From NCBI GenBank assembly GCA_021014945.1, contig MU266614.1, positions 1 to 23,706 of the forward strand: a stretch of DNA of 23,706 bases, written 5' to 3'. The translations under genes were made by a program, and so were the position numbers. A model generated the notes under the pieces. That model was not told where the DNA came from. It made no database searches and saw only the letters and a list, made by a program, of their open reading frames with translations. Shown piece by piece: positions 9,957-20,329 of the stretch. Position 1 is the first letter of the stretch, and each line of letters begins with the position of its first letter. Source of the DNA: Leucogyrophana mollusca (lineage: Eukaryota; Basidiomycota; Agaricomycetes; Boletales).

Positions 9957-11099
9957 ATGGATTGGTGGCAACAGAACCATCAGAACTCGGCATCTGAACC
10001 AGCCAATACCACGCTGCCACCTGATGCCAGCGCCATGCAAAACCCACCAAATACCGGATATATTCCTCCGGTTCCAACCTGGGATGACTACCAGCGTCTT
10101 TTGCAGACTTTTGCCGGATTCGGGCAGTTCATGCAGGCGTCTCAACAGGTGATGGCCGAAACGCAGCAGGCTCACGCCCTGACCAACGAAGCGCTTCACT
10201 CGCTCACAGCCAAGGTAAACGACATTGCGACAACCCGCCCTGCCGGTAGCACGCCGTCTGGCAATGTGCACTTCAGCCAGCCCCACAAATTCTCAGGCAA
10301 AGCCGCTGATGTTGAAACCTTCATCGATGAAGTGAAAAACGCGATTCATCTACAGCGTAGATCCCTCGTCGACAATTACAATAAGTGCATTTTCCTTTCT
10401 GGTTACCTCGAAGATGGATCTCCGAAGTCATGGTATCAAGCCATTTGACTCTCGGCTGACCATCTCCTGCACAATTTCGATGATTTTGTGCAGAATTTCC
10501 GTGATCACTTCGGTGACAGTGACGTCGAAGCTACTGCCTATCGAAAGATAAAGGCACTCAAGCAGACTGGCACAACGTCCACCTATGCTTCTCGTTTTCG
10601 CGAGTATCTTGTTCATTTGGATTGGACAAACAAATCCAAAATTGCAGCATTCAAAGAAGGTCTTAAGGACCACGTGAAAGACTTGTTGCTGTCCGTTCGT
10701 CCAAAACCAACTGACTTTGACGAATTCGTCAAAGTCTGTATCGAGATCGACAACGACTATCATGGTTGTGAAGTCAACAAGAAGGGTGCCAAATCAGGCG
10801 ACTCTTCGCAAAGGAATGCTAACAGATCTCGCCCTCATACAGATAGTTACTTGGCACCTCCCACCATCACTTCCGCTACTCCAGCACTTTCTGCTGGCGA
10901 ACCAATGCAGATCGATGCTACGAAGACCAAACCACGTGGGCCTCTCACTCAAGCCGAATGTGAGCGTCGCCGGGCAAACGGTTTATGTATGTATTGTGGG
11001 GGTCCCCACCCTGTTGATTCATGCCCAAACATGTCCGAAGCTGCCAAAAAGCGCTTTGAGGACAGACGGAAGGCCAATCCCTCTTCGGGAAAAGCCTAA
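9957..11099 (+). pseudogene. gag: gag of the Gypsy element, one premature stop
   Basis: Capsid/nucleocapsid protein of the retrotransposon. The ATG at 9957 (MDWWQQNHQN) is the first ATG in the frame. A TGA at 10446-10448 splits an otherwise open frame of about 380 codons; CGA is the simplest ancestral codon. The retrotransposon gag domain covers roughly 10270-10760 (FSGKAADVETFIDEV..., then YRKIKALKQ...YASRF...). A zinc knuckle at 10986-11024 reads CMYCGGPHPVDSC, that is CX2CX3HX4C, one residue shorter than the usual CX2CX4HX4C. The normal stop TAA at 11097-11099 lies two codons after a slippery heptamer, and pol lies in the -1 frame. Confidence 0.9.
11087..11093 (+). promoter_or_regulatory. 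Putative -1 ribosomal frameshift site GGGAAAA
   Basis: In the gag frame the heptamer reads G GGA AAA, the X XXY YYZ form, and is followed by GCC TAA (gag stop). The -1 frame entered by slippage is open from here through protease. Possible downstream structure is a TGTCCC (11113-11118) / GGGACA (11138-11143) stem, which is rather far away, and a weaker GGAG (11102-11105) / CTCC (11124-11127) pairing at an 8-nt spacer. Confidence 0.65.
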
Positions 11100-14000
11100 C
11101 CGGAGACTTTTCTGTCCCAGGGCCTCCAGTTGACGTCGGGACACGTCATTTATCATCCTCGCCTGTGCCGGAGCCCACTCATGTCCGTCTTTCAACGGGC
11201 GACTATACCCCTCGTTCTATGCCTCCGCCTCACTTCATGTTTGCTTCTAATTCTTATCTGAATTCCCCTTCCCATTTCTTCATATCTATTCGTCTCTCTT
11301 TCCCTGACAAAAAACCCATCTCCACTTATGCTCTTGTTGATTCTGGTGCAACTGCATCATGTATATCAGAGCGCTTTGCCAATAGGCACTCGCTCACACG
11401 ACGTCTTAAGGACGTTCCTGTACCTATTATGGCAGTCGATGACCGTCCGATTGCATCGGGATTGATCACCCACAATGTTATCACGCATATTTCTGTCGGC
11501 GCACACTTGGAGACTCGCCCTCTCGCCATTGTCTCTGTCAGGTACCCCGTTATTCTCGGGCTCGACTGGCTTCGTCATCACAATCCCAGCATTGACTGGC
11601 AGGACATGAACCTGTCCCTTGATTGCTGTGGACTTACTCATTCTTCTCCGGTCACAGTTACTGCTAAGGGCTTCGGTCCTAAGCCTAACATCTTGAAACT
11701 GGCTCCCAACTCTATTTCAATGGTCGGTTTAGGCTTCGGTCTATCTGGCTCCACTTCCCATGCTATTTCCTCTGTTTTTGGCAATTCCGCCACTTCGCCT
11801 GCGGGCACTCCCACTCCTCAGACGTCTACTCCCAATCCTACTCCCAAACCTTCATTTCTTGCTTTGCTTGTGCGTTGGACTGGCTTTGGTCGCTCCTCGC
11901 CAGGCCTTCACTCTCCTCCTACTCCCCCCGACATCAAATTTGTCGGTCCTAAGCGTTTTACCAAATACGCTAAAGCAGACAAGGAATCTGTCTGTGTTCT
12001 TCATTTCCATCCCACTTCGTCATCTGAGTATGTTAATGCTACCAGTGACGCTAGTGCTGCTCCCTCATTCGATGACATCGATGATGTCGAACCTATCGAA
12101 TCTACCACTGATGATACTACTGACTTCCGCAAATATGTTCCAGACAAGTATTATCCTTGGATCGACTCTGTCTTCTCACCAGCAGAGTTCGACAAACTTC
12201 CACCACATCGACCTTATGATGTCGACATCGAACTTGAAGATGGGAAGTCACCGCCCTTCGGGCCCCTCTATCGTCTCACCACTGCGGAACGCGAAGCGCT
12301 TGCAGAGCACATATCCATGAATCTCAAGCGTGGTCATATCTGACGATTGACCTCGTCTGCTGCTGCTCCTGTCCTATTCATACGCAAGAAGACTGGAGAA
12401 CTCCGTCTTTGCGTGGACTTTCGAGGTTTGAATTCCATTACGAAAAAGAATCGATATCCCCTTCCTCTGGTTAATGATCTCCTTGATCGTGTTCAGGGCT
12501 GCAGGATCTTCTCTGTTATTGATCTCAAATCTGCTTATAGCCATGTTCGCATCAAGGAGGGAGACGAGTGGAAGACCGCGTTTTGCACCCCTTATGGTCT
12601 TTTCGAACACCTTGTTGTTCCTTATGGGCTGACTAATGCACCAGCCGCTTTTCAATCTTTCATTCAAGATACTCTTCGTGATTTCCTTGACATCTTCTGT
12701 GTTGTCTATTTGGATGATATTCTCATTTTCTCCCGCTCTCAGGAAGAGCACGATATTCATGTTGCCAAGGTTCTCGATTGCCTCCGTGACGCTCGACTTT
12801 GCGCTAATCCCGCAAAGTGCGAGTTTGATAAGTCCGAGGTCGAGTACCTGGGTTACATCATTAGTGCTGAAGGCATTAGGGTGAACCCGAAAAAACTCGA
12901 AACCATTTCGTCTTGGCCTGCCCCTACATTGGTCAAAGAGATCCAATCATTCCTCGGTTTCACAGATTTTTACCGCCGCTTTATCGACGGTTATTCCTGA
13001 ATCACAATGCCACTGACTGCCTTGACCCACAAAAAGGCTATTTGGGACTTTTCAGATGCTGCGCAGAGTGCATTCAACACTTTAAAACAGAAATTCCTAG
13101 AATCACCTATCCTTCGCCACTTCGATCCTAATCGCCCCTCTACCATCACCACGGATGCGTCCGACTTTGCATTGTCGGCTGTTCATTTGCAACCAGATGA
13201 TGATGGCACACTTCACCCCATCGCCTATTACTCTCGCAAGCTCACCGTGAGTGAAATCAACTACGAGGTCCACAACAAGGAACTCCTCGCGATCGTTGCC
13301 GGTTTTCGCGAGATGCGGGCATGGCTCCTGGGCTCAAAATTCCCTATTTCGGTCATTACCGATCATAATAATCTTAAGTATTTCATGTCTTCTCAAGTTT
13401 TGAACCGTCGCCAAGCTCGCTGGGCTATGTTTCTCTCCGATTTCGATTTTTAGCTTGCCTGGGGTCCGGGTCATACCAACGTTGCAGATGCACCATCTAG
13501 ACGCTTGGACTTCATCCCTTGAAAGGGGGATGACACCCTCGAGTGCCAGCGCAAAGTATTGTTGTCTTCGGATCATACAAAACTTCTCTTTCTGTCAACT
13601 TCTACTACTTCTAACACCCCTTCTTCACTTTCTTTAATCTCCACGGCATCTTCTGCTCTCACCACACTTGCCATCGACAATTCAGCGCTCTTGGAGCGTC
13701 TCAAGTCTGCTTTTCATGCGGATACCGAATGGCGCGAAGCAGTGGCTCGAGGCAACTCGGATTTCACTGCTGAAGGTGGTCTTGTGTTCCACAAAGGCCG
13801 TCTTTTTGTTCCCAAACCATTACGCGCTGACATTTTACATTCACGTCATGATCAACTTGCAGCAGGTCATCCTGGCCACAATCACACTCTCGGACTTGTG
13901 TCCAGAGATTATTCCTGGCCCGGAATCAACACTTATGTCCGACGCTATGTTGAAGCGTGCGACACTTGTGCACGAACCAAGATTCCTCGTCACAAGCCCT

Positions 14001-15463
14001 ATGGTCTCCTGCAACCACTGGAGATTCCATCACGACCTTGGAGAGCCATCACCATGGATTTCATCGTCAAACTTCCGCTATCACACAACTACGACTCTAT
14101 TTGGGTTGTTTGCGATCGTTTTACACGAGCCGCTCATTTCGTCCCTTGCCGTGAGGCTATGGATGCACCTGAACTCGCATGGCTCTTCCTCGATCGAATC
14201 TTTCGACTCCATGGTTTACCAGAATCGATTGTATCTGATCGAGGTTCCCTTTTTGTTTCTAAATTCTGGAAGGAACTCACAAATCTTGTCCAAATCAGCA
14301 TCGACAGTTCAACAGCATACCATCTGCAAACTGATGGACTCACAGAACGCACCAATCAGACTCTAGAGGCTTACTTGCACGCCTACTGCTCTTACCAGCA
14401 GGATGATTGGGTGGATTACCTGCCTCTCGCAGAATTTGCGTTCAATAATCTTGAGAACGCCTTGCTAAAACAAACTCCGTTCTTTGCTAATTATGCTTTT
14501 CATCCTGTTTTCGAGCCACAGATTACTGAATGTTCCACCGTTCCTGCCGCCGCCGACTTAGCAAGCTGCCTTGAACAGATTCATGCAGAACTTTGTGCTG
14601 AACTCGAGCATGCTCAGCTGCTCCAGGCGCAATACTATGACCAGAAGCACCTTCCTGCTCCGGAATTCACAAAAGACCAGCTCGTCTGGCTTCTTTGTCG
14701 CAACATCAAAACCTTGCGACCTTCCGACAAGCTTGATCATCGACGCCTCGGTCCTTGTCACATCCTTCGCAAAATCAGCTCCTCGTCCTATTTATTAGCA
14801 CTCCCTTCTTACCTTTCACACCTACACCCTGTTTTTAACGTTTCACTTCTCGAACCTTACAAAGATCCTTCAGAATTTCACCCCCATTCTGAGCCCGAAC
14901 CTTTCAAACTTCTCCCTGATGACGATCCCGCGCTTTCCATTCATTCGATTCGGGATTGTCGCAAAATAGGCCACCGTTTCGAATACTTCGTTCATTTCAA
15001 ATCCCTGCCGGATTCCGAAGATTCTTGGATTCCTCTTTCTGACATTCCCACTACTTACAACGAGTTACTCGAACATTTTCATAGACGTCATACTAAAGCT
15101 CCTCGCCCACATTCCCTCATACTCACCAAAACTTTCTCTTTTCCTGATTCTAGTTCATCACCTATCGACACTCGCGATGTGGCGTTCGATCGTTTGGATC
15201 TGCCTACGACAGTGATGTTCAATCGCACAGATCCGTCCAGTAGCGTGGCGTACGACCGTTCGGGTCCGCCTACGAGTGGTATACGAGATGGAATAACACC
15301 TCCCCATGCCTCGTCTTCATCTGCCGTGATCCCAAACGCTACAACTCGCCCTTCATCACCACCGCTCGTGCATCAGGACCTGTGTGCCGAGTATACCCCT
15401 CCCACTTGCACCACTACGCGATCCGGTTGTGTGTCCCGACCCACTGATCGACTTGACCTTTGA
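11093..15463 (+). pseudogene. pol: pol of the Gypsy chromovirus (PR-RT-RNaseH-IN-chromodomain), four premature stops
   Basis: One frame throughout, about 1457 codons, with no indels but stops at 12341-12343 (TGA), 12998-13000 (TGA), 13451-13453 (TAG) and 13520-13522 (TGA). Protease: DSGA at 11339-11350. Reverse transcriptase: LCVDFRGLN, then YLDD at 12707-12718. RNase H: TTDASDFAL and YEVHNKELLAIV. Integrase: an H-H-C-C finger (about 13830-13980) ending CDTCARTK, then a D-D-35-E core with codons at 14057, 14237 and 14345. The usual TDGQTER motif reads TDGLTER. A GPY/F-like module (RRLGPCHIL...LHPVFNVSLLEPY) leads to a chromodomain (about 14934-15090: FEYFVHFKSLP..EDSWIPLSDI). A Ser/Pro/Thr-rich tail follows. 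The terminal TGA at 15461-15463 may also be secondary; the next in-frame stop is 15491-15493. Confidence 0.94.
13521..13533 (+). other. Internal copy of the polypurine tract (candidate central PPT)
   Basis: GAAAGGGGGATGA is identical to 15481-15493 just before the 3' LTR, and the ten bases before it match at 6 of 10. It lies between RNase H and integrase. The premature TGA at 13520-13522 overlaps it, while the terminal copy reads CGA at the same place. Confidence 0.6.
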
Positions 15464-15480
15464 CGTGAGATTCGATCCTC

Positions 15481-15490
15481 GAAAGGGGGA
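15481..15490 (+). promoter_or_regulatory. Polypurine tract of the Gypsy element
   Basis: GAAAGGGGGA lies three bases before the 3' LTR, the expected position of the plus-strand primer. Confidence 0.85.
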
Positions 15491-15493
15491 TGA

Positions 15494-15690
15494 TGTGAGG
15501 GCTATGGCCACTCACAGTATTGCGCGCTTACATAATTGTAGACTTGTCAATTCGACGCGCGTCAATAGTTTTCTCCTTGTAGTGTCAACGCCAGTGCTTG
15601 GACAATCGTAACTCACCTTTGCTGCCCTTTTCTGAGTTCTCGAGACACTCGCAAAGTCTCTCGTCTATTCCTTCAGTACTGCCCGTCACA
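15494..15690 (+). repeat. 3' LTR of the Gypsy element (197 bp)
   Basis: It starts TGTGAGGGC three bases after the polypurine tract and ends CCCGTCACA, followed by the CTAAG duplication. Confidence 0.96.
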
Positions 15691-15695
15691 CTAAG
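15691..15695. repeat. Target-site duplication CTAAG, right copy
   Basis: An exact match to 9597-9601, directly after the 3' LTR. Confidence 0.92.
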
Positions 15696-15958
15696 TAAAT
15701 ATAAACTACTCACCTTGGCTGCATCAGGAAAACCACAGGGTGCTTAAAATGGACTTAGGTGAATTTAAAACACACTGATTGCATCAAGATCGTCAAATTC
15801 ATTAAGCTGCTGTCTAAGTTTGAAATAGTACCTAGAATCTTCCTTAATGACTTCGGTGAAATTGCCCCGAGTAGCGCTGTGATAAGACATGCATTAAGAT
15901 CAATCTAAGCCACTGATAAGTAACACTAAGGATACTGGAGAAATACAAGGTTGAGTAG
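15696..15958. repeat. Non-coding tract with repeated CTAAG motifs, probable Plavaka terminal region
   Basis: No gene. CTAAG occurs at 15814-15818, 15905-15909 and 15926-15930, in inverted form at 15754-15758, and at the edge of the transposase stop codon (15959-15963). With those at 9472, 9542 and the insertion site itself this is about eight in roughly 410 bp of the ancestral locus, against about one by chance. ATTCACCTAAG (9536-9546) and CTTAGGTGAAT (15754-15764) form an 11-bp inverted pair across the insertion. Subterminal short repeats of this kind are typical of CACTA-like DNA transposons. Confidence 0.5.
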
Positions 15959-18900
15959 CTAAGACACAATTTCAAAGGCGTGGTGGTCCGCAAACTTGTT
16001 GATGTAGAAACCTCGATAAGCATCCAGTGAATTGTGATACTTGACATCCTTGGGCACACTCTTGTTACCAAAGATTGGTAATAGGTGGGCAGCTCTAAAA
16101 ATCGAATCAATGTGAATAATTGAAATTTCCCGAGCCCCGTCTTTGTCAAATGATGGGTGCACCATCCACATGCCTGTGTCTCGGTCAGGTCGGGTGCCGA
16201 TCACCTTGAACCAGTGTACGAGAGCGCAGGGGTATGTGACTTTCTTGTAAGAGAAGGAAAAGAAACAAAGGACAAGTGCAATATCCATGCCATTGATTCC
16301 ATCGGTCGTGTTGTCGGTGTTGACAAAAACGCAGTCATAGCAACCGGAATCTTGTCGCCACCTGGGTGTGGCATGAATATGTTCATGCTGCATTCCACCG
16401 AAACCACTTGCGTCACTGGGTGCGAAAAATGTCGATACCACAGAGTTGAACATGTCGATGTGGCCAGTGTAGTTGGGACAATCACGGAGAGGAACGTCGG
16501 CCACTGAATGAGTGTCGTCTGTGTATAGTTGGTCGTAGAGAAAGAGTCAAAGGAGCTGTGGAAAGCCAGGTATGTCAAGGTCAGCAGCGAGAGCAGAGAC
16601 TGTCCGAGCGTGTTTGCGTTCTGTAAAAAGGGTTCAAAGGTGGTGATAATAGAAGGAGGGGTCACACTTATGAACTGTTTGAGCTAACTTTACATTGCAA
16701 AGCGCCTCTGTACCGTCCACTGCACCATCGTCATCAGCGTTGTCCCGGGCTGGCTCTATGGGGTGCATAGCAGTGCCAGCTTCATCGTTATCGGGACCAT
16801 GACCTTCACCATCCCTGCCAGCACCGTCTCCCCACGCACCGTCCCCCCCTGCACTGTTCCCCCCCACACCATCCCCACCCGCACCATCCCCACCCCCATC
16901 GTCACTGCTCCCACTGTCCCCGCTGGCTCTGTCCCCATCAACATCATCGTCATCGACGTCATTCCGGTCAGAGCTGGCTTGCTCCTTGGTGCGTGTCTCA
17001 GCATTGTTTGCATCGTCCTTGGATTCCGCGTCAATATCCATGGCATTTGGATCATGAGAACCGTCCTCCATTTGTATGTCTGTTATTTAGTTTGACTGAG
17101 TTCCCCAAGCCAACAAATGAGACACACACACCATAATACTTTGCATAACTAAGAGCACAAGGTCCATCCAACATCCCGCGAGCAGCAAAGTCCACCTGCA
17201 ATGCTGCTATCTTATCTAACCTTTGGTTTGTGAGCAGCATTTGCCTGAGAGTGTTATATCTGTTCGAGCACCTCCAGGGTTCTTTCACTGCCTTGATGTG
17301 CTTTGATTCGGTGATTGAGGAACAAAGTCCATTGGGAGCGCCAAACATACGGATGAGCATGGAGTAGTGGTCAAGGGCGTGTTGGTGTGGTAGTGAGAAG
17401 TCAGAACAAACACCTGAGGTAATGAAAATTTTGCAGTACTTATGGAAGCACTGCAGTGTGTTTTCAAGGTCTTCAAGTGTGTCGTCTGTTATTATGTCAT
17501 GGCGTGCGATGTAGCAGAATTTGAGAAAAGCACGAAGCGCGTGGACCATATCTGGGGGCATGTATCCTTCAATTGCTGGCAGATATACCTAAGAAAACTG
17601 TCAGTGATTTGATGGAGTTCCAGAATTCATTTACCTTCATTGATGCCTTGGAATCATCGCCTGTCCACTGCAAAAAACCTCGACCTTGATAAAAACGCCG
17701 AAGACCCGTAAAGCATGGCGCAGCAGCAATCCTGAAAGATGTAAGTTTCAATGCACTGATTTGGGATTATTAAATGGAAAACCTTTTGTTGATGTCATCC
17801 AAAATTTGTTTCACTAACTTGCTGCTGTGTGTTTGTTTGAGGTACTGTTCTACCCAGCTAACCAGATGGTCCTTGAACGTTCCTTTGATGACTTGATGGA
17901 GTATATCGGGCACCAGCAATTCATGGATGTCGACACGAGGGAAGTCATTGGTGAATGGCTGAGGACATCTTGTGAGTGGCACGACACATTAGCTAGTGTG
18001 GACTTACAACAATCTCACCGATAATCCCCCATTCATCCCATAATGTCCCAAAATCAACCTCCTCCACAAGGGCGTCAACCAACTCACGTGTTCACAATTC
18101 TCCTGCGTGTTCGAGATCCAATGGGTGCGCGACACATCTGTGAAGTTAGTAGCTGGTAAACGATTGAACCAAAAGTAGTAATAGAATATGTACTTTGCAC
18201 ACCATTCACGAACAATACCAGCAAGAACTACCTGCTCCTCGTAATCGGCGATATATGGACCCAGGCTGTAGATAATACACCAATAATGGCCATCTGCGCA
18301 TCGTGTAACTTCAGGTATTGTCATTGCTGGCTTCAATGTGTCAAGGATTCTAGAAAGGGACGTATGCAGGAGTTGTTTCTTGAATTTCCGGTAGCGTGAG
18401 TCGGACAAGTATTCCTTTGCCGCTGGGTGTCATTTGAGCAAGAGGGGCGAGTGGAAAATTTGAAACTCACTTTTGGGTATGGCAAGGAAACCAACAACTG
18501 CTACTGTATTCTGATGGGCATGGCGGGTGTTATTGTGAATGTTGCCGATTGATAGGTACAAAGGGTGATAGTTGTTCTGCCCTGTTGCTACGGAAACTGT
18601 GGTTTTGTCGCTGCCGAGTATGACTGGTACGAAAGCTGTGCCGTGAGTAAGTGGGTCTTCTGCAATTTGATCCTGATACAAAGTTGATCACAAGTCGTAG
18701 AGCAGTCAGGTTGAATGAAAACCCACTGCTTGATCCCATACACAATCACCTGACATAAAGTCTCGCCACTGACGTTTATGAGTTCCGTCAGGCCGCTTTT
18801 CCCACTCATGATACAGGACATAATCGATTGTGTCCTTAAAATCGGGCGTTGATATCATATTTCGTATGACTTTGCGTGGGTCCCGGTAGAATATCTCATA

Positions 18901-19571
18901 ATCCTCATCCATCCAGGGGGCTTCAGTTCTGTATCGGTCACCTGAGTAATTGATGGTAAACTTGTTCCAAGCGACATCGCCAAGCGGTGTTTGGTCGATC
19001 GTGTCGTGAAGGTCGACGTGATCTGTGAATGGAGGATCATCACCGTGAACCGCAAGAGACATGCCCCAAAGGTGGAGTAGCTCGTCAACATGACCGGCAG
19101 ACATCTGTGTTTTGGTGAATAAAAATTCTGCGGTTTCGAACTCGAGGCGGTTTTGGTATGGGGTCCAGTCATCGCGTTGCCTTGTCGTAAAAGGCAGTGG
19201 AAGTGCCCCCGGGTCAAGGAAGTTCCTGTCTTGATCACAAATGCGCCCTAGATAAAATATGCATTTAGACGATAGAAATGTATTCTTTTGAAGTACTTAC
19301 CATTGAGTTTGACGTGATAGTCTCGAATGAGATGATCATTCTTGCAGTTGTTTCCCGTGTCTGACGGCGGTGTGTCCTGGTCCGGAATCTCTTCAACAGC
19401 CGTCAGACAACCTTGCAGCATGTGGAAAGAGTGTTGGTGAGCGGCACGCCTGTGTTGTGTGAGGGCGCCTTTGTTCTTGAAAAGCCGCTGACACCCGGGG
19501 TGCATGCAAGGTATCCAGGCAATACTGAAGAGGCGGTGGGTGGACTGGGTGCGGGCAGTGGTTTGGGGCAT
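15959..19571 (-). pseudogene. Plavaka-family DNA transposase, 10 exons, two premature stops
   Basis: Exons (- strand): 19571-19301, 19247-18727, 18672-18471, 18422-18194, 18137-18008, 17958-17783, 17731-17635, 17588-17132, 17079-about 16668 and 16620-15959, with introns of 46-56 bp. The first ATG lies directly after an in-frame stop. The N-terminus holds a C2H2 finger (CMHPGCQRLFKNKGALTQHRRAAH). Basidiomycete Plavaka signatures follow: PLGDVAW, VILGSDKTTVSVATGQN, FTNDFPRVDIHELL, HQVIKGTFKDHLVSW, QWTGDDSKA, FGAPNGLCSSITESKHIKAVKEPWR and a C-terminus NKFADHHAFEI. Acidic residues in SDKT, DIHELL and TESKHIKA are candidate catalytic ones. TGA stops lie at 18092-18094 and 16547-16549, where the family context suggests Arg (CGA). 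The last junction is out of phase by one base, a likely small indel. The function was cut-and-paste transposition; this copy is inactive. Family assignment is from memory of the protein pattern. Confidence 0.85.
16820..16924 (-). repeat. 15-bp minisatellite inside the transposase gene (about 7 units)
   Basis: Degenerate 15-bp units of the type GCACCGTCCCCCC on the + strand encode, on the - strand, a Gly/Asp/Ala-rich stretch built on GGDGA-like pentapeptides. It lies in an acidic linker just before the C-terminal domain. Because 15 is divisible by 3, copy changes keep the frame. Confidence 0.85.
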
Positions 19572-19786
19572 TTAAATGATGGAAAATGCAGCGGATGGGT
19601 CGGGAGGGCAATGTCAGGTTGGGTTGGTGGCCGTTTGTTCGTGAGTACCAAGTTTGCGTGGCTAAGTCGTGGGCACGTACTTCAAAAATACAAAAAAACA
19701 AACTCAAACGTAGACCACTGCCTCACATCACAGATTTTTCCTACCTTGCACAGCATCCCACATTTCTCGCTCGTTATTCCGCTTCA

Positions 19787-20329
19787 ATGGTTTCTACAAG
19801 GCCGGGAAATGCAAGCAAGTGTGTTGCTGAGCCTGTGCTTGCTATGAAATGAAAACGATGCACCAAGGCAGAAATGGAAGCAGACAGGCAGGCTGCTGAA
19901 GCGGAACACCAGAAGACCGAGGACAAGAAACAGGTGGGCCTCCAGCGGATTGCTGATATCCAAGGAAAGAGGGCTGTCCAACAGGTGAAGGCAGCTGCCA
20001 GCCACACGCTGAGGCCAAGACCGCGTGCTGTGGCCAAAGCAGCCAGCCCATCAAAGTCCCAGCCGGGTGGTTCATCCAGAGTCCAGCCTGCCAAGTCTAA
20101 CAGTGCCGACTCGGAGATGCAGGAGCATGGCATAGCTGGGAGTGATGCTGAAATGGCCACAGAGGGCGAGGTTGCGTGGGATCCAGATGCGGGGGACGAC
20201 AGAGAAGAAAGCGAGGACGGTGTCATGCACCAAAAGTGTTTGGTAGCAAGAACATTGATTATTGACGAATATACGATGCCAAATGCAGCACAGGACGATC
20301 CTTCATTCATTAATTCCCAATTCGGATGA
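19787..20329 (+). pseudogene. Small protein of unknown function, divergent from the Plavaka transposase, one premature stop
   Basis: The frame from ATG 19787 (MVSTRPGNAS) to TGA 20327-20329 would encode 180 residues but is broken by TGA at 19850-19852; CGA is the simplest ancestor and gives a Lys/Arg-rich context. The protein has a charged, Ala/Glu/Gln-rich N-terminal half likely to form a coiled coil (EADRQAAEAEHQKTEDKK), then a basic Pro/Ser region and an acidic C-terminal part. No enzyme domain is visible. Its start is 215 bp from the transposase start in the opposite direction, so a shared promoter is likely. It may be an accessory gene of the same transposon; I vaguely recall similar small proteins repeated in mushroom genomes, but cannot confirm this here. 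Confidence 0.5.

Larger units (their letters stand above)
9602..15690 (+). mobile_element. Ty3/Gypsy LTR retrotransposon, chromovirus type, structurally complete (6089 bp)
   Basis: Two 197-bp LTRs (TG...CA) flank gag and pol, with a perfect 5-bp target duplication CTAAG at 9597-9601 and 15691-15695. Pol order is protease, reverse transcriptase, RNase H, integrase and chromodomain, which defines a chromovirus. LTRs differ at 7 of 197 positions, all transitions. Reading frames keep their register but contain five premature stops, so this copy cannot make its full proteins. It is inserted between mtr4 and the Plavaka transposase, most likely inside the terminal repeats of the latter. Confidence 0.97.

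Noticed and set aside
16634..16690. GT-AG intron 16621-16667 as a clean final intron of the transposase
   Set aside because: The length (47 bp) and signals are right, but the phases on the two sides differ by one base. A small indel at this junction is more likely, so the exon end is given as approximate.
10446..19852. TGA read as an amino acid (recoding) in the element genes
   Set aside because: Catalase and the RRM gene terminate in TGA, one stop is TAG, and all stops fit single C-to-T decay.
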